In this document: piece by piece, positions 1-10,300 of the stretch
Numbering within the stretch: position 1 is the first letter of the stretch
Layout: every line of letters begins with the position of its first letter
Assembly (NCBI RefSeq): GCF_027943255.1
Contig: NC_072894.1
Coordinates: 54,377,601 to 54,441,600 of the forward strand
Source: Anastrepha obliqua
Lineage: Eukaryota > Arthropoda > Insecta > Diptera > Tephritidae
Direction: 5' to 3'
Length of the DNA stretch: 64,000 nucleotides
Made by a program: the position numbers and the translations under genes
The notes under the pieces: generated by a model
Database searches by the model: none
Seen by the model: the letters and a program-made list of their open reading frames with translations, nothing else
Told to the model about the DNA's origin: nothing

Positions 1-2461
1 GCAGTCAAAGTTGTAATCGGTGCACTTGTTGCTCTAAGCGCTGCATTTTCAGGAGTAAAATAAACGCGTTGGCCATTTTCAAGGTGAACCGCTAAATGAA
101 CGACTGTTGGATGTCTTTCGTGGATTGGGAATGAAAAAATTCGCCATATCGCTTCGTTACTGCTTATATAACGCCCCATTTGATATTTTTTAATCTCGTC
201 GTTGTCATTTTGGACTGCACCGAATACAGCCATATCGCTTCCTTTATTTACATATTTGCAAATGTATTTAATTGATTTTACGGAATTACAGTATTCCACG
301 TTAATATGCGCTTTGAATGTTTTGGACAACAATGGACAATATGGAACAATCCAACGATTGTCAACTTCAACATTTTGATTTCTCATCTTAATTATCGTTG
401 ATTTACCATTGGCATCAGTTGATCGACGACGATATGCCGGATATCCATCGTCACCTGTGACCGTATCCGAAATTAATGCTCGTGGGTATCGCTTCGAACA
501 TTTTCCATCAATCATGCACGGAGAGTTCAGATTCAATGCACCGCAAGGTCCATGTATCATATTTTTTGTGACGACTTCGAACAAATCTGGATCAATCATT
601 TGATCCGGTATTTCAGCTGATATCACACTATCAATTTGATCCGGTGTAATTTTATCAACCAACCAAATCAAAATGTGTGCGTGCGGTAATCCCCGCTTTT
701 GCCATTCAACGGAATACATATAACAACGCACCTCTCCAAACACTCTATGTTTGACAATAAAGTCCATAAGTGATTTTAGTTTTTGTTTGAAAATACGTGC
801 AGTTAGGTCGTGTCGATCAATTGGGGATTGGCCAGGAAATAAATGGTCTTTGATTTCACTCCATTGCGGATTGCATGTAAAAGTAATAAACAGATCCGGC
901 CGCCCATAAGCGCGAACATACGCCATGGCATCCTGGGCATATTCATGCATGTGTCGCGGGCTACCAGTATATGTTGCTGGTAATATGATCATTCTACCGA
1001 TGTCATTCACATTTCCATCGTTATTCACTGCATCCCGTAAGTGAATGTATTCCTCGGACCGTAACTTAGTCTGGTTGAATTTGATATAGTTTAAGCGCTC
1101 GGTCTCAATTTTTGCATACATATCCACGACAAATTGGTGGAACAATCTTCTGCATTTCAGAATGTGAGATTCTTCATTTTCACGAATCATTAATCGATAT
1201 GAATAATAATTCATAGCGCTAACTTTTTTATTCGTTTGTGCGCCTGAATTAAAAACAAATCACCTTTGTGAGATTATTATTATCATATGTGAATTTTTTT
1301 TCAGTTACCTGTAGCTGGGTTTATCATTTTTATATTGAAATGATAGCCATCTTCGCCTTCCCAAAATAATATTGGATATTGTAAAGCATCGTAGCAACGA
1401 TGCGTTTCAGACACACGTGTTAGCTCGTTTGTTCTACGATGAAGCACAATATCACGCTTTTGAAAATCTTGGCCAACAATTACAATTGCAACATCGTCGA
1501 TAGTGGGAGCATTGAATCGTCTAGAGTGTTCGCCTACAGGTACTTTGTCTGGACGAATCACAATTTTATGGTTGTCTGATGGCATTCGATCCATCGCTGT
1601 TTTGAACAATCGAACCAATAAATTATGAGCATGGAAAAATTCTGTCAGTTCTCCAACTATTGCTCGTCGAGCATTAGTGGCAATTGTACAGCGTCGATCA
1701 ATTTCATCTTCGGTATTACCAATAAAATAAATTTGTAAAAACTCATAATTTGCATCCGCGAATGGTAATAAAGATCCGACTTGATGGTAAATTTGTCCTT
1801 GAATCTGTGTGGAAGAATTTGCAAAACTGTAAATTTCACAAACTTCCGTATTATAAAGACAAATTACCTTGAATGTTGGCATGAAATTATCTGTGATTAT
1901 TTTCGAAGCACCAAACGATGTCATTTGAAAACAGGAATTATACGTTTGAATTTTGTCCAAAAAATGCCTTGATAATGGTGTTGTTCCCGATACAAATGAA
2001 CGTAATGGTTCAGGGGGAAGTTTTAATTCCGGTAGTTTAACTTTTCCACCGGAACAACAAAGACCATCGGTTTCATTTTGAAATTTCAGTGCCTTACAAT
2101 GTTTGCAAACATCAGTCATGGTTCCAATTACAACAGAATTGTGCAAACTATAATCATACAAATTATTATATGCAAACGCTGCTCCGTTGAGATTTTGTAC
2201 AATTGACCTCTGTCTCCTAATACGCTGATTCATGTTCGTATTTTGTTGACCTTGCACTGCACGATTTCGTCTCATTCTTTCACGATCATTATTATTACGT
2301 GTTTCCCGTTTTTCATTCGAATGAGCAGAACGTGATCTGTCCATACGTTGTCTACTTTGCTCATTATGCTGACTTCGTTGCTCTGCAGTCTCTTCATTTC
2401 TCCTTGCAGCACGATTACGTGTATTGCGCGATTTACGGCCAAGATCAGATCGTTTCGGCAT
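1..2461 (-). CDS. Helitron RepHel protein, copy 1, C-terminal part cut by window edge
   Basis: Rolling-circle Rep/Pif1-type helicase that nicks and moves the element. Exon 1 is 2461-1309, with an ATG start and an Arg-rich N-terminus followed by a Cys-rich zinc-finger-like segment around residues 119-135. A 65-nt GT-AG intron follows (1308-1244), then exon 2 runs from 1243 to the window edge. In exon 2 the HUH motif (LPHAHIL) and the YxxxY catalytic tyrosines (KYICKYVNKG) are intact; the helicase half lies outside the window. Without splicing, exon 1 would stop after 386 codons and exon 2 would have to start at an internal ATG (1214), losing the residues that join the halves. Frame and residues across the junction fit one continuous Helitron protein. 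Identity to copies 2 and 3 suggests recent activity. Confidence 0.9.
1244..1308 (-). other. predicted 65-nt intron in RepHel (copy 1)
   Basis: On the minus strand the segment starts GTAACTG and ends TTTAATTCAG. Removing it joins ACA-G to GC-GCA and keeps the frame. The same intron is at 8518-8582 and 47145-47209. Splicing is inferred, not shown. Confidence 0.8.
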
Positions 2462-2758
2462 TTTTAAAAATCGTCGAAAACCACACTTTCAAAATGTTCA
2501 CCTGTTCGCAATAAGGAACACTAAAAAGCATCAATAAATACTATAATAACGAAAATATTGAATAGTCCATTAATGTAATCTCACAAAGCAACAGCGAAGA
2601 TAATTCACAGCAAATATGTACGTATTATTGTCGATGCACACACTAATAAATTTTTGTTCAACGTGAATTCTATTCAACCTATAAATGAAATATCTTCTTT
2701 GTTAATAGTTGAAAATCAAATGTTTTGAAAAACTATAAAATTTTTTTCTAATATATTT

Positions 2759-2981
2759 TTGTACACATAAAATGAATGTCGATTCGAAACTTACTTTAAT
2801 CTAAGAATCGAGCAAGTTTTGTTTTGTACAATATTTTGATTTTTTCTTTTTTTTTATGTGAAGAAAATATTTAAAAGAAATTTTTTTTTGCTAAAAACCT
2901 TCCCCTAGTGGATCCCTATAATATGAAAAAAGAACGAATAAAATTGGCCTCGTAACATCATTTCATTTTTATATATATAGA
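2759..2981 (-). repeat. inner 5'-terminal block of Helitron-1 copy 1
   Basis: This about 220-bp block ends at 2981 with the same TCTATATATATAAAAATG terminus as the true end at 5320. It repeats the block at 5072-5320 in direct orientation, but lacks a stretch of about 25 bases holding CGTTCGTCCGCA. It lies immediately upstream of the RepHel gene, so it is probably the original 5' end of the autonomous core element. The outer copy was added by fusion with a second Helitron. Confidence 0.75.
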
Positions 2982-2984
2982 TAG

Positions 2985-3291
2985 ATAGAAGAAGAAGATG
3001 AGGTGGTAAGCTTGGCAAATCGAGTGAGTTTAAGAATTCAGTTGGATAATTTACGACCTCATCTTGATCAGTAATAGTGTCCATTGACTTATACGCAACT
3101 ATGTCACCAGGTATTTGATCTAAAATATCTGAATTTATATCATTGACGTCCTTATTTTTCCCAGCTAAAATTGCTCTTTCGCTGAGCCAATCATGGTTTT
3201 TGTAATGTTGAACTATGTTTGGAAATACACTCTGTATCAATGCCTCTTTAGACTGTGCAAAAGTGCAGAAATTGGTAGGCAATGTTATCAT
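2985..3291 (-). pseudogene. RepHel helicase fragment upstream of the gene (copy 1)
   Basis: About 97 codons match residues 862-959 of the second-exon helicase ORF, from MITLP(K/T)NFC to LPPH, with only a few substitutions. The fragment then runs into the TCTATATATATA terminus of the inner 5' block. It lacks Walker A and the C-terminal helicase motifs and cannot act alone. It marks where one Helitron ended inside another. The same fragment is at 6535-6841 and 48886-49192. Confidence 0.8.
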
Positions 3292-3299
3292 TCCTGTTG

Positions 3300-3890
3300 T
3301 TTTTGAAAAAAGGTTTATTTTTTTTGGTTAAAAAGTGTTTTTTGAAGTTTTGAAAAACACTTCGCTCTAACAAATTTCTTCTCAGTTAATTGCTGAAAAT
3401 TAAATATTTTGAAAAAACAACTTTTTTTTAATTTCACGTTTTTGAGAAAATTTTGTTCTTGAAAAAATTTCATACTTTTGTAAAAGTTTAAATTGATTTG
3501 TTAAAAAAGATTTTTGTCCGCTTTGAAAAACACCCCCTCGAAAAAATGTATTCTCTATTAATAGTGGAATATGAAATGCTTTGAAAATTTTTTTTTTTAA
3601 TTTTGTTTGGTTTTCAGAAAATTTTGTTTTGAAAAAATTTCATACCCTTGAAAAAGTTTTATTTTATTTTATTTGTTTAAAATTTTTGAAATTTTTTTTT
3701 TGTAATTTTAGAAAAACACCTCTTCGAAGAAATTTCTTTTATCTTTTTGAGGAAAATTTGGTTTTGAAAAAATTTCATGCTTTCGAAATTTTTTTATTTT
3801 ACTTTATTTCTTCAAAAATTTTTAAAACAATTTTTTTTATAATTTTCGAAAACACCCCTTTGAAAAAATGTTTTCTATGTGTCATAGTGG
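3300..3890. repeat. degenerate A/T-rich tandem segments in Helitron-1 5' region (copy 1)
   Basis: About four imperfect units of roughly 120-170 bp contain recurring phrases such as GAAAAAATTTCATAC and TTTGAAAAACACCCC. The predicted ORFs here are Phe/Lys-rich translations of A/T runs and are not credible genes. The block recurs at 5937-6527 and 49201-49791. Confidence 0.55.
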
Positions 3891-4119
3891 TATTCCATTA
3901 ACTTTTAGGATTATAGTCAAATACTTACAAATATCTACGCTTTCACAAATAGCAACAATAAACAAATTTCCTCAAAACCAAAAAATTTACTTTTTTTCTA
4001 AAAAAATTCTAAACAAACAACGTAATAAATTTAGAATTTTGTGTTCACGAAAAAACAGTATTGTTTTTATTGTATTAACTGAAAACCAAAATGTTGCAAA
4101 AAATCAAAACAAAACTAAA

Positions 4120-4571
4120 TTATTTTTTTGTGTTCATTTGGTCCATATGTTCCATAAGAAGTTGATATGGTAAATAATATGCACGGTCTGTTACACGCAA
4201 ATTTCCATTGACCATTATAGTGACAAAATTATCGATCAGCAATTCCAACAGGATTTCAAAATCAGAGTTGGAATGAGTTGTTGTCTGGTGTACTTCTGAA
4301 AAAATGAGAAATTAACAAAATAAATTTAAAAATTCGAATTCCATCTTTATCTTGTGTATGTTCTTATTACCTTTGAATTTTTCCAATGAAGCACCACTCA
4401 TTTTAAATTTTCCAAGAATTTTTTTTATCATTTCGCGTTTCTTTCTATTTTCATTCGATTCCAACATTTGTTCATAGCCGAAAACATCGTTTGCAAACGC
4501 ATTCATTTCCATATAGAATTGGTCAAAGAACGCATTGCTCAATTGAATTGAAACATTATTTTCATAAATAC
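4120..4571 (-). CDS. unknown two-exon ORF carried by Helitron-1 (possible captured gene), copy 1
   Basis: I do not recognise the product. The reading frame is open from the fusion point at 4571 to 4371, passes a 75-nt GT-AG intron candidate (4370-4296, ending TTTTTTCAG), and continues 4295-4120 to a TAA. Splicing keeps the frame. The spliced frame gives about 125 residues, Asn/Glu/Met-rich, with a basic KKREMIKK stretch and a hydrophobic FEILLELLIDNFVTIM segment. The 5' end is cut by a jockey fragment, so the true start is missing; the first in-frame ATG is just after the QFY residues. It is unrelated to RepHel. An inherited exon-intron pair suggests a captured genomic fragment. It is also present at 5321-5706 and 50021-50472. 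Confidence 0.5.
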
Positions 4572-4993
4572 TTAGGACCTTAACTTATGCACCTTGGTAC
4601 ATACCTAACGCAGATATTCATCGCGACCTTGACATCGATACTATTGATGAAACAATACAAAGCGCTAGCAGAAGACACATAAATAGACTATTAACGCATA
4701 CAAATCCTATGATGAGAAGACTACCAAATAAAGAAAAATCTACCCAAAGTCGGCTTAACCGTCAAACACCTACAGATCTTGCAAAATACTTGTAATCAAT
4801 TGTCAACTAATCGTATATGTCATTGTTTGTTAACCACTTGTTTTTAAATAATATGTATATACTTCTTCTAAATGAGCTTGGGGGCATTGGCCCTTTAATA
4901 TCACTCTCATTCCATCTTTTTGTAAATCAAATTACTTATTGTCTAACGACAGGTGTAATATTTTATGGAAGAAATAAAAAAAAAAAAAAAATT
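4572..4993 (+). mobile_element. 5'-truncated jockey-clade non-LTR 3' end inside Helitron-1 (copy 1)
   Basis: The plus strand from 4572 reads the C-terminus of a jockey-type reverse transcriptase (APWY, HRDLDIDT, SRRHINRLLTHTNP) to a TAA at 4793-4795, then a short 3' UTR and a poly-A run at 4979-4991. It closely resembles the C-terminal fragment at 15054-15471 in spacing and motifs but is a different element. It is also found at 50473-50894, so it was captured before the Helitron amplified. Confidence 0.75.
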
Positions 4994-5071
4994 TTTCATT
5001 CGAATCATTTGAAATTTCTGTATACAATACATTTCTGTATCACAATACAAATACAAAAAATTCAAAAAAAG

Positions 5072-5320
5072 TTGTACACATAAAATGAATGTCGATTCGA
5101 AACTTACTTTAATCTAACAATCGAGCAAGTTTTGTTTTGGACAATATTTTGATTTTTTCTTTTTTTTATATGAAGAAAATATTTAAAAGAAATTTTTTTT
5201 TGCTAAAAACCTTCCCCTAGTGGATCCCTATAATATGAAAAAAGAACGAATAAAATTGGCCTCGTATCGGCCCAAAAAAATGCGGACGAACGAACATCAT
5301 TTCATTTTTATATATATAGA
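5072..5320 (-). repeat. outer 5' terminus of Helitron-1 (copy 1)
   Basis: This is the terminal about 250 bp of the composite element, ending in TC at 5320-5319 (minus strand). It repeats 2759-2981 directly. The same outer end stands at 51221 in copy 3, where both flanks confirm the A|T insertion site. Confidence 0.85.
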
Positions 5321-5706
5321 TGAATGCGTTTGCAAACGATGTTTTCGGCTATGAACAAATGTTGGAATCGAATGAAAATAGAAAGAAACGCGAAATGATA
5401 AAAAAAATTCTTGGAAAATTTAAAATGAGTGGTGCTTCATTGGAAAAATTCAAAGGTAATAAGAACATACACAAGATAAAGATGGAATTCGAATTTTTAA
5501 ATTTATTTTGTTAATTTCTCATTTTTTCAGAAGTACACCAGACAACAACTCATTCCAACTCTGATTTTGAAATCCTGTTGGAATTGCTGATCGATAATTT
5601 TGTCACTATAATGGTCAATGGAAATTTGCGTGTAACAGACCGTGCATATTATTTACCATATCAACTTCTTATGGAACATATGGACCAAATGAACACAAAA
5701 AAATAA
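5321..5706 (+). pseudogene. unknown captured two-exon ORF, copy 2 (5' part split off by copy 1)
   Basis: This is the same ORF as 4120-4571, beginning here just after ...GGAAA because Helitron-1 copy 1 was inserted between that A and the following T. Exon 1 remnant is 5321-5455, the intron candidate 5456-5530 (GTAATA to TTTTCAG) and exon 2 5531-5706 with a TAA stop. No new stop codons were seen. The function is unknown. Confidence 0.5.
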
Positions 5707-5936
5707 TTTAGTTTTGTTTTGATTTTTTGCAACATTTTGGTTTTCAGTTAATACAATAAAAACAATACTGTTTTTTCGTGAACACAAAATTCTAAATTTA
5801 TTACGTTGTTTGTTTAGAATTTTTTTAGAAAAAAAGTAAATTTTTTGGTTTTGAGGAAATTTGTTTATTGTTGCTATTTGTGAAAGCGTAGATATTTGTA
5901 AGTATTTGACTATAATCCTAAAAGTTAATGGAATAC

Positions 5937-6527
5937 CACTATGACACATAGAAAACATTTTTTCAAAGGGGTGTTTTCGAAAATTATAAAAAAAATTGTT
6001 TTAAAAAATTTTGAAGAAATAAAGTAAAATAAAAAAATTTCGAAAGCATGAAATTTTTTCAAAACCAAATTTTCCTCAAAAAGATAAAAGAAATTTCTTC
6101 GAAGAGGTGTTTTTCTAAAATTACAAAAAAAAAATTTCAAAAATTTTAAACAAATAAAATAAAATAAAACTTTTTCAAGGGTATGAAATTTTTTCAAAAC
6201 AAAATTTTCTGAAAACCAAACAAAATTAAAAAAAAAAATTTTCAAAGCATTTCATATTCCACTATTAATAGAGAATACATTTTTTCGAGGGGGTGTTTTT
6301 CAAAGCGGACAAAAATCTTTTTTAACAAATCAATTTAAACTTTTACAAAAGTATGAAATTTTTTCAAGAACAAAATTTTCTCAAAAACGTGAAATTAAAA
6401 AAAAGTTGTTTTTTCAAAATATTTAATTTTCAGCAATTAACTGAGAAGAAATTTGTTAGAGCGAAGTGTTTTTCAAAACTTCAAAAAACACTTTTTAACC
6501 AAAAAAAATAAACCTTTTTTCAAAAAC
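5937..6527. repeat. degenerate A/T-rich tandem segments (Helitron-1 copy 2)
   Basis: Inverted equivalent of 3300-3890, with the same recurring GTATGAAATTTTTTC and GGGGTGTTTTTC phrases. No coding signal was found. Confidence 0.5.
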
Positions 6528-6534
6528 AACAGGA

Positions 6535-6841
6535 ATGATAACATTGCCTACCAATTTCTGCACTTTTGCACAGTCTAAAGAGGCATTGATACAGAGTGTA
6601 TTTCCAAACATAGTTCAACATTACAAAAACCATGATTGGCTCAGCGAAAGAGCAATTTTAGCTGGGAAAAATAAGGACGTCAATGATATAAATTCAGATA
6701 TTTTAGATCAAATACCTGGTGACATAGTTGCGTATAAGTCAATGGACACTATTACTGATCAAGATGAGGTCGTAAATTATCCAACTGAATTCTTAAACTC
6801 ACTCGATTTGCCAAGCTTACCACCTCATCTTCTTCTTCTAT
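6535..6841 (+). pseudogene. RepHel helicase fragment upstream of the gene (copy 2)
   Basis: This repeats residues 862-959 of the helicase ORF and is followed by a CTTCTTCTTCTATCTA run into the inner 5' terminus at 6845. A duplicate of about 300 bp of the gene's own 3' half therefore stands in front of the gene. Confidence 0.8.
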
Positions 6842-6844
6842 CTA

Positions 6845-7070
6845 TCTATATATATAAAAATGAAATGATGTTACGAGGCCAATTTTATTCGTTCTTTTTT
6901 CATATTATAGGGATCCACTAGGGGAAGGTTTTTAGCAAAAAAAAATTTCTTTTAAATATTTTCTTCACATAAAAAAAAAGAAAAAATCAAAATATTGTAC
7001 AAAACAAAACTTGCTCGATTCTTAGATTAAAGTAAGTTTCGAATCGACATTCATTTTATGTGTACAAAAA
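6845..7070 (+). repeat. inner 5' terminus of the autonomous Helitron core (copy 2)
   Basis: Starts TCTATATATATAAAAATG after an A at 6844, the expected A|TC junction. RepHel begins about 520 bp downstream. The region between 7070 and 7365 is A/T-rich leader or promoter sequence with no clear box. Confidence 0.7.
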
Positions 7071-7364
7071 TATATTAGAAAAAAATTTTATAGTTTTTCA
7101 AAACATTTGATTTTCAACTATTAACAAAGAAGATATTTCATTTATAGGTTGAATAGAATTCACGTTGAACAAAAATTTATTAGTGTGTGCATCGACAATA
7201 ATACGTACATATTTGCTGTGAATTATCTTCGCTGTTGCTTTGTGAGATTACATTAATGGACTATTCAATATTTTCGTTATTATAGTATTTATTGATGCTT
7301 TTTAGTGTTCCTTATTGCGAACAGGTGAACATTTTGAAAGTGTGGTTTTCGACGATTTTTAAAA

Positions 7365-10300
7365 ATGCCGAAACGATCTGATCTTGGCCGTAAATCGCGC
7401 AATACACGTAATCGTGCTGCAAGGAGAAATGAAGAGACTGCAGAGCAACGAAGTCAGCATAATGAGCAAAGTAGACAACGTATGGACAGATCACGTTCTG
7501 CTCATTCGAATGAAAAACGGGAAACACGTAATAATAATGATCGTGAAAGAATGAGACGAAATCGTGCAGTGCAAGGTCAACAAAATACGAACATGAATCA
7601 GCGTATTAGGAGACAGAGGTCAATTGTACAAAATCTCAACGGAGCAGCGTTTGCATATAATAATTTGTATGATTATAGTTTGCACAATTCTGTTGTAATT
7701 GGAACCATGACTGATGTTTGCAAACATTGTAAGGCACTGAAATTTCAAAATGAAACCGATGGTCTTTGTTGTTCCGGTGGAAAAGTTAAACTACCGGAAT
7801 TAAAACTTCCCCCTGAACCATTACGTTCATTTGTATCGGGAACAACACCATTATCAAGGCATTTTTTGGACAAAATTCAAACGTATAATTCCTGTTTTCA
7901 AATGACATCGTTTGGTGCTTCGAAAATAATCACAGATAATTTCATGCCAACATTCAAGGTAATTTGTCTTTATAATACGGAAGTTTGTGAAATTTACAGT
8001 TTTGCAAATTCTTCCACACAGATTCAAGGACAAATTTACCATCAAGTCGGATCTTTATTACCATTCGCGGATGCAAATTATGAGTTTTTACAAATTTATT
8101 TTATTGGTAATACCGAAGATGAAATTGATCGACGCTGTACAATTGCCACTAATGCTCGACGAGCAATAGTTGGAGAACTGACAGAATTTTTCCATGCTCA
8201 TAATTTATTGGTTCGATTGTTCAAAACAGCGATGGATCGAATGCCATCAGACAACCATAAAATTGTGATTCGTCCAGACAAAGTACCTGTAGGCGAACAC
8301 TCTAGACGATTCAATGCTCCCACTATCGACGATGTTGCAATTGTAATTGTTGGCCAAGATTTTCAAAAGCGTGATATTGTGCTTCATCGTAGAACAAACG
8401 AGCTAACACGTGTGTCTGAAACGCATCGTTGCTACGATGCTTTACAATATCCAATATTATTTTGGGAAGGCGAAGATGGCTATCATTTCAATATAAAAAT
8501 GATAAACCCAGCTACAGGTAACTGAAAAAAAATTCACATATGATAATAATAATCTCACAAAGGTGATTTGTTTTTAATTCAGGCGCACAAACGAATAAAA
8601 AAGTTAGCGCTATGAATTATTATTCATATCGATTAATGATTCGTGAAAATGAAGAATCTCACATTCTGAAATGCAGAAGATTGTTCCACCAATTTGTCGT
8701 GGATATGTATGCAAAAATTGAGACCGAGCGCTTAAACTATATCAAATTCAACCAGACTAAGTTACGGTCCGAGGAATACATTCACTTACGGGATGCAGTG
8801 AATAACGATGGAAATGTGAATGACATCGGTAGAATGATCATATTACCAGCAACATATACTGGTAGCCCGCGACACATGCATGAATATGCACAGGATGCCA
8901 TGGCGTATGTTCGCGCTTATGGGCGGCCGGATCTGTTTATTACTTTTACATGCAATCCGCAATGGAGTGAAATCAAAGACCATTTATTTCCTGGCCAATC
9001 CCCAATTGATCGACACGACCTAACTGCACGTATTTTCAAACAAAAACTAAAATCACTTATGGACTTTATTGTCAAACATAGAGTGTTTGGAGAGGTGCGT
9101 TGTTATATGTATTCCGTTGAATGGCAAAAGCGGGGATTACCGCACGCACACATTTTGATTTGGTTGGTTGATAAAATTACACCGGATCAAATTGATAGTG
9201 TGATATCAGCTGAAATACCGGATCAAATGATTGATCCAGATTTGTTCGAAGTCGTCACAAAAAATATGATACATGGACCTTGCGGTGCATTGAATCTGAA
9301 CTCTCCGTGCATGATTGATGGAAAATGTTCGAAGCGATACCCACGAGCATTAATTTCGGATACGGTCACAGGTGACGATGGATATCCGGCATATCGTCGT
9401 CGATCAACTGATGCCAATGGTAAATCAACGATAATTAAGATGAGAAATCAAAATGTTGAAGTTGACAATCGTTGGATTGTTCCATATTGTCCATTGTTGT
9501 CCAAAACATTCAAAGCGCATATTAACGTGGAATACTGTAATTCCGTAAAATCAATTAAATACATTTGCAAATATGTAAATAAAGGAAGCGATATGGCTGT
9601 ATTCGGTGCAGTCCAAAATGACAACGACGAGATTAAAAAATATCAAATGGGGCGTTATATAAGCAGTAACGAAGCGATATGGCGAATTTTTTCATTCCCA
9701 ATCCACGAAAGACATCCAACAGTCGTTCATTTAGCGGTTCACCTTGAAAATGGCCAACGCGTTTATTTTACTCCTGAAAATGCAGCGCTTAGAGCAACAA
9801 GTGCACCGATTACAACTTTGACTGCCTTTTTTCATTTATGTCAATCGGACAATTTTGCAAGAACATTGCTATATGCAGAAGTGCCACAATATTTCACATG
9901 GGATAAATCCAGGATAACATTTCAAAGGCGAAAACAAGGCAAACCAGTTCAAGGTCATCCTAATGTGTTCTCAACAGATGCATTAGGACGCATTTATACA
10001 GTTCATCCAAATAATGCTGAGTGTTTTTACCTGCGATTGTTGTTAGTTAATGTTCGTGGCCCAACATCATTCCAAGCTTTAAGAACAATTAATGGTGAAT
10101 TGTGCGCTACATATCGTGAAGCATGTCAAAAATTAAATTTGTTGGAGGATGATAAGCATTGGGAAGATACGCTTGCCGTTTCAGCTGTAATAGCCAGTCC
10201 ACATCAAATACGAACATTATTTTCGATAATAATTGCAATGTGCTCCCCATCTAATCCATTGGAATTATGGAATAATTTCAAAGATTATATGGCAGATGAT

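Larger units (their letters stand above)
1..5320 (-). mobile_element. Helitron-1 copy 1 (composite autonomous Helitron, 3' part outside window)
   Basis: The 5' end (reverse strand TCTATATATATA) lies at 5320. The element then runs leftward through a duplicated 5' block, a spliced unknown ORF, a helicase fragment and the two-exon RepHel gene, and leaves the window at base 1. It matches 45902-51221 (copy 3) in direct orientation with only about three base differences noticed over 5.3 kb: 2957/48858, 3820/49721 region, 4625/50526. From copy 3, the missing 3' part should be about 4.85 kb. The base after the TC end is T (5321), followed directly by interior sequence of Helitron-1 copy 2, so this copy appears inserted into copy 2. 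Rolling-circle Helitrons insert between A and T without target duplication, which fits. Confidence 0.9.

Noticed and set aside
3581..4173. Two Phe/Lys-rich ORFs in the Helitron 5' region (also at 5653-6245 and 49482-50074)
   Set aside because: Translations of T/A-run repeats, and partly antisense of the captured ORF. No protein-like composition.
4296..4370. Reading the captured ORF as one unspliced 76-codon gene
   Set aside because: Its listed start is TTG and it ends inside the intron candidate. The spliced reading restores a longer frame through the conserved downstream sequence.
4817..5083. 88-codon ORF after the jockey stop codon
   Set aside because: It runs through the jockey 3' UTR and the poly-A stretch, giving a Lys run. 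Not a gene.
9223..9417. 64-codon minus-strand ORF inside RepHel (also at 409-603 and 46310-46504)
   Set aside because: Antisense of a conserved coding exon. It is kept only because the sense gene is kept.
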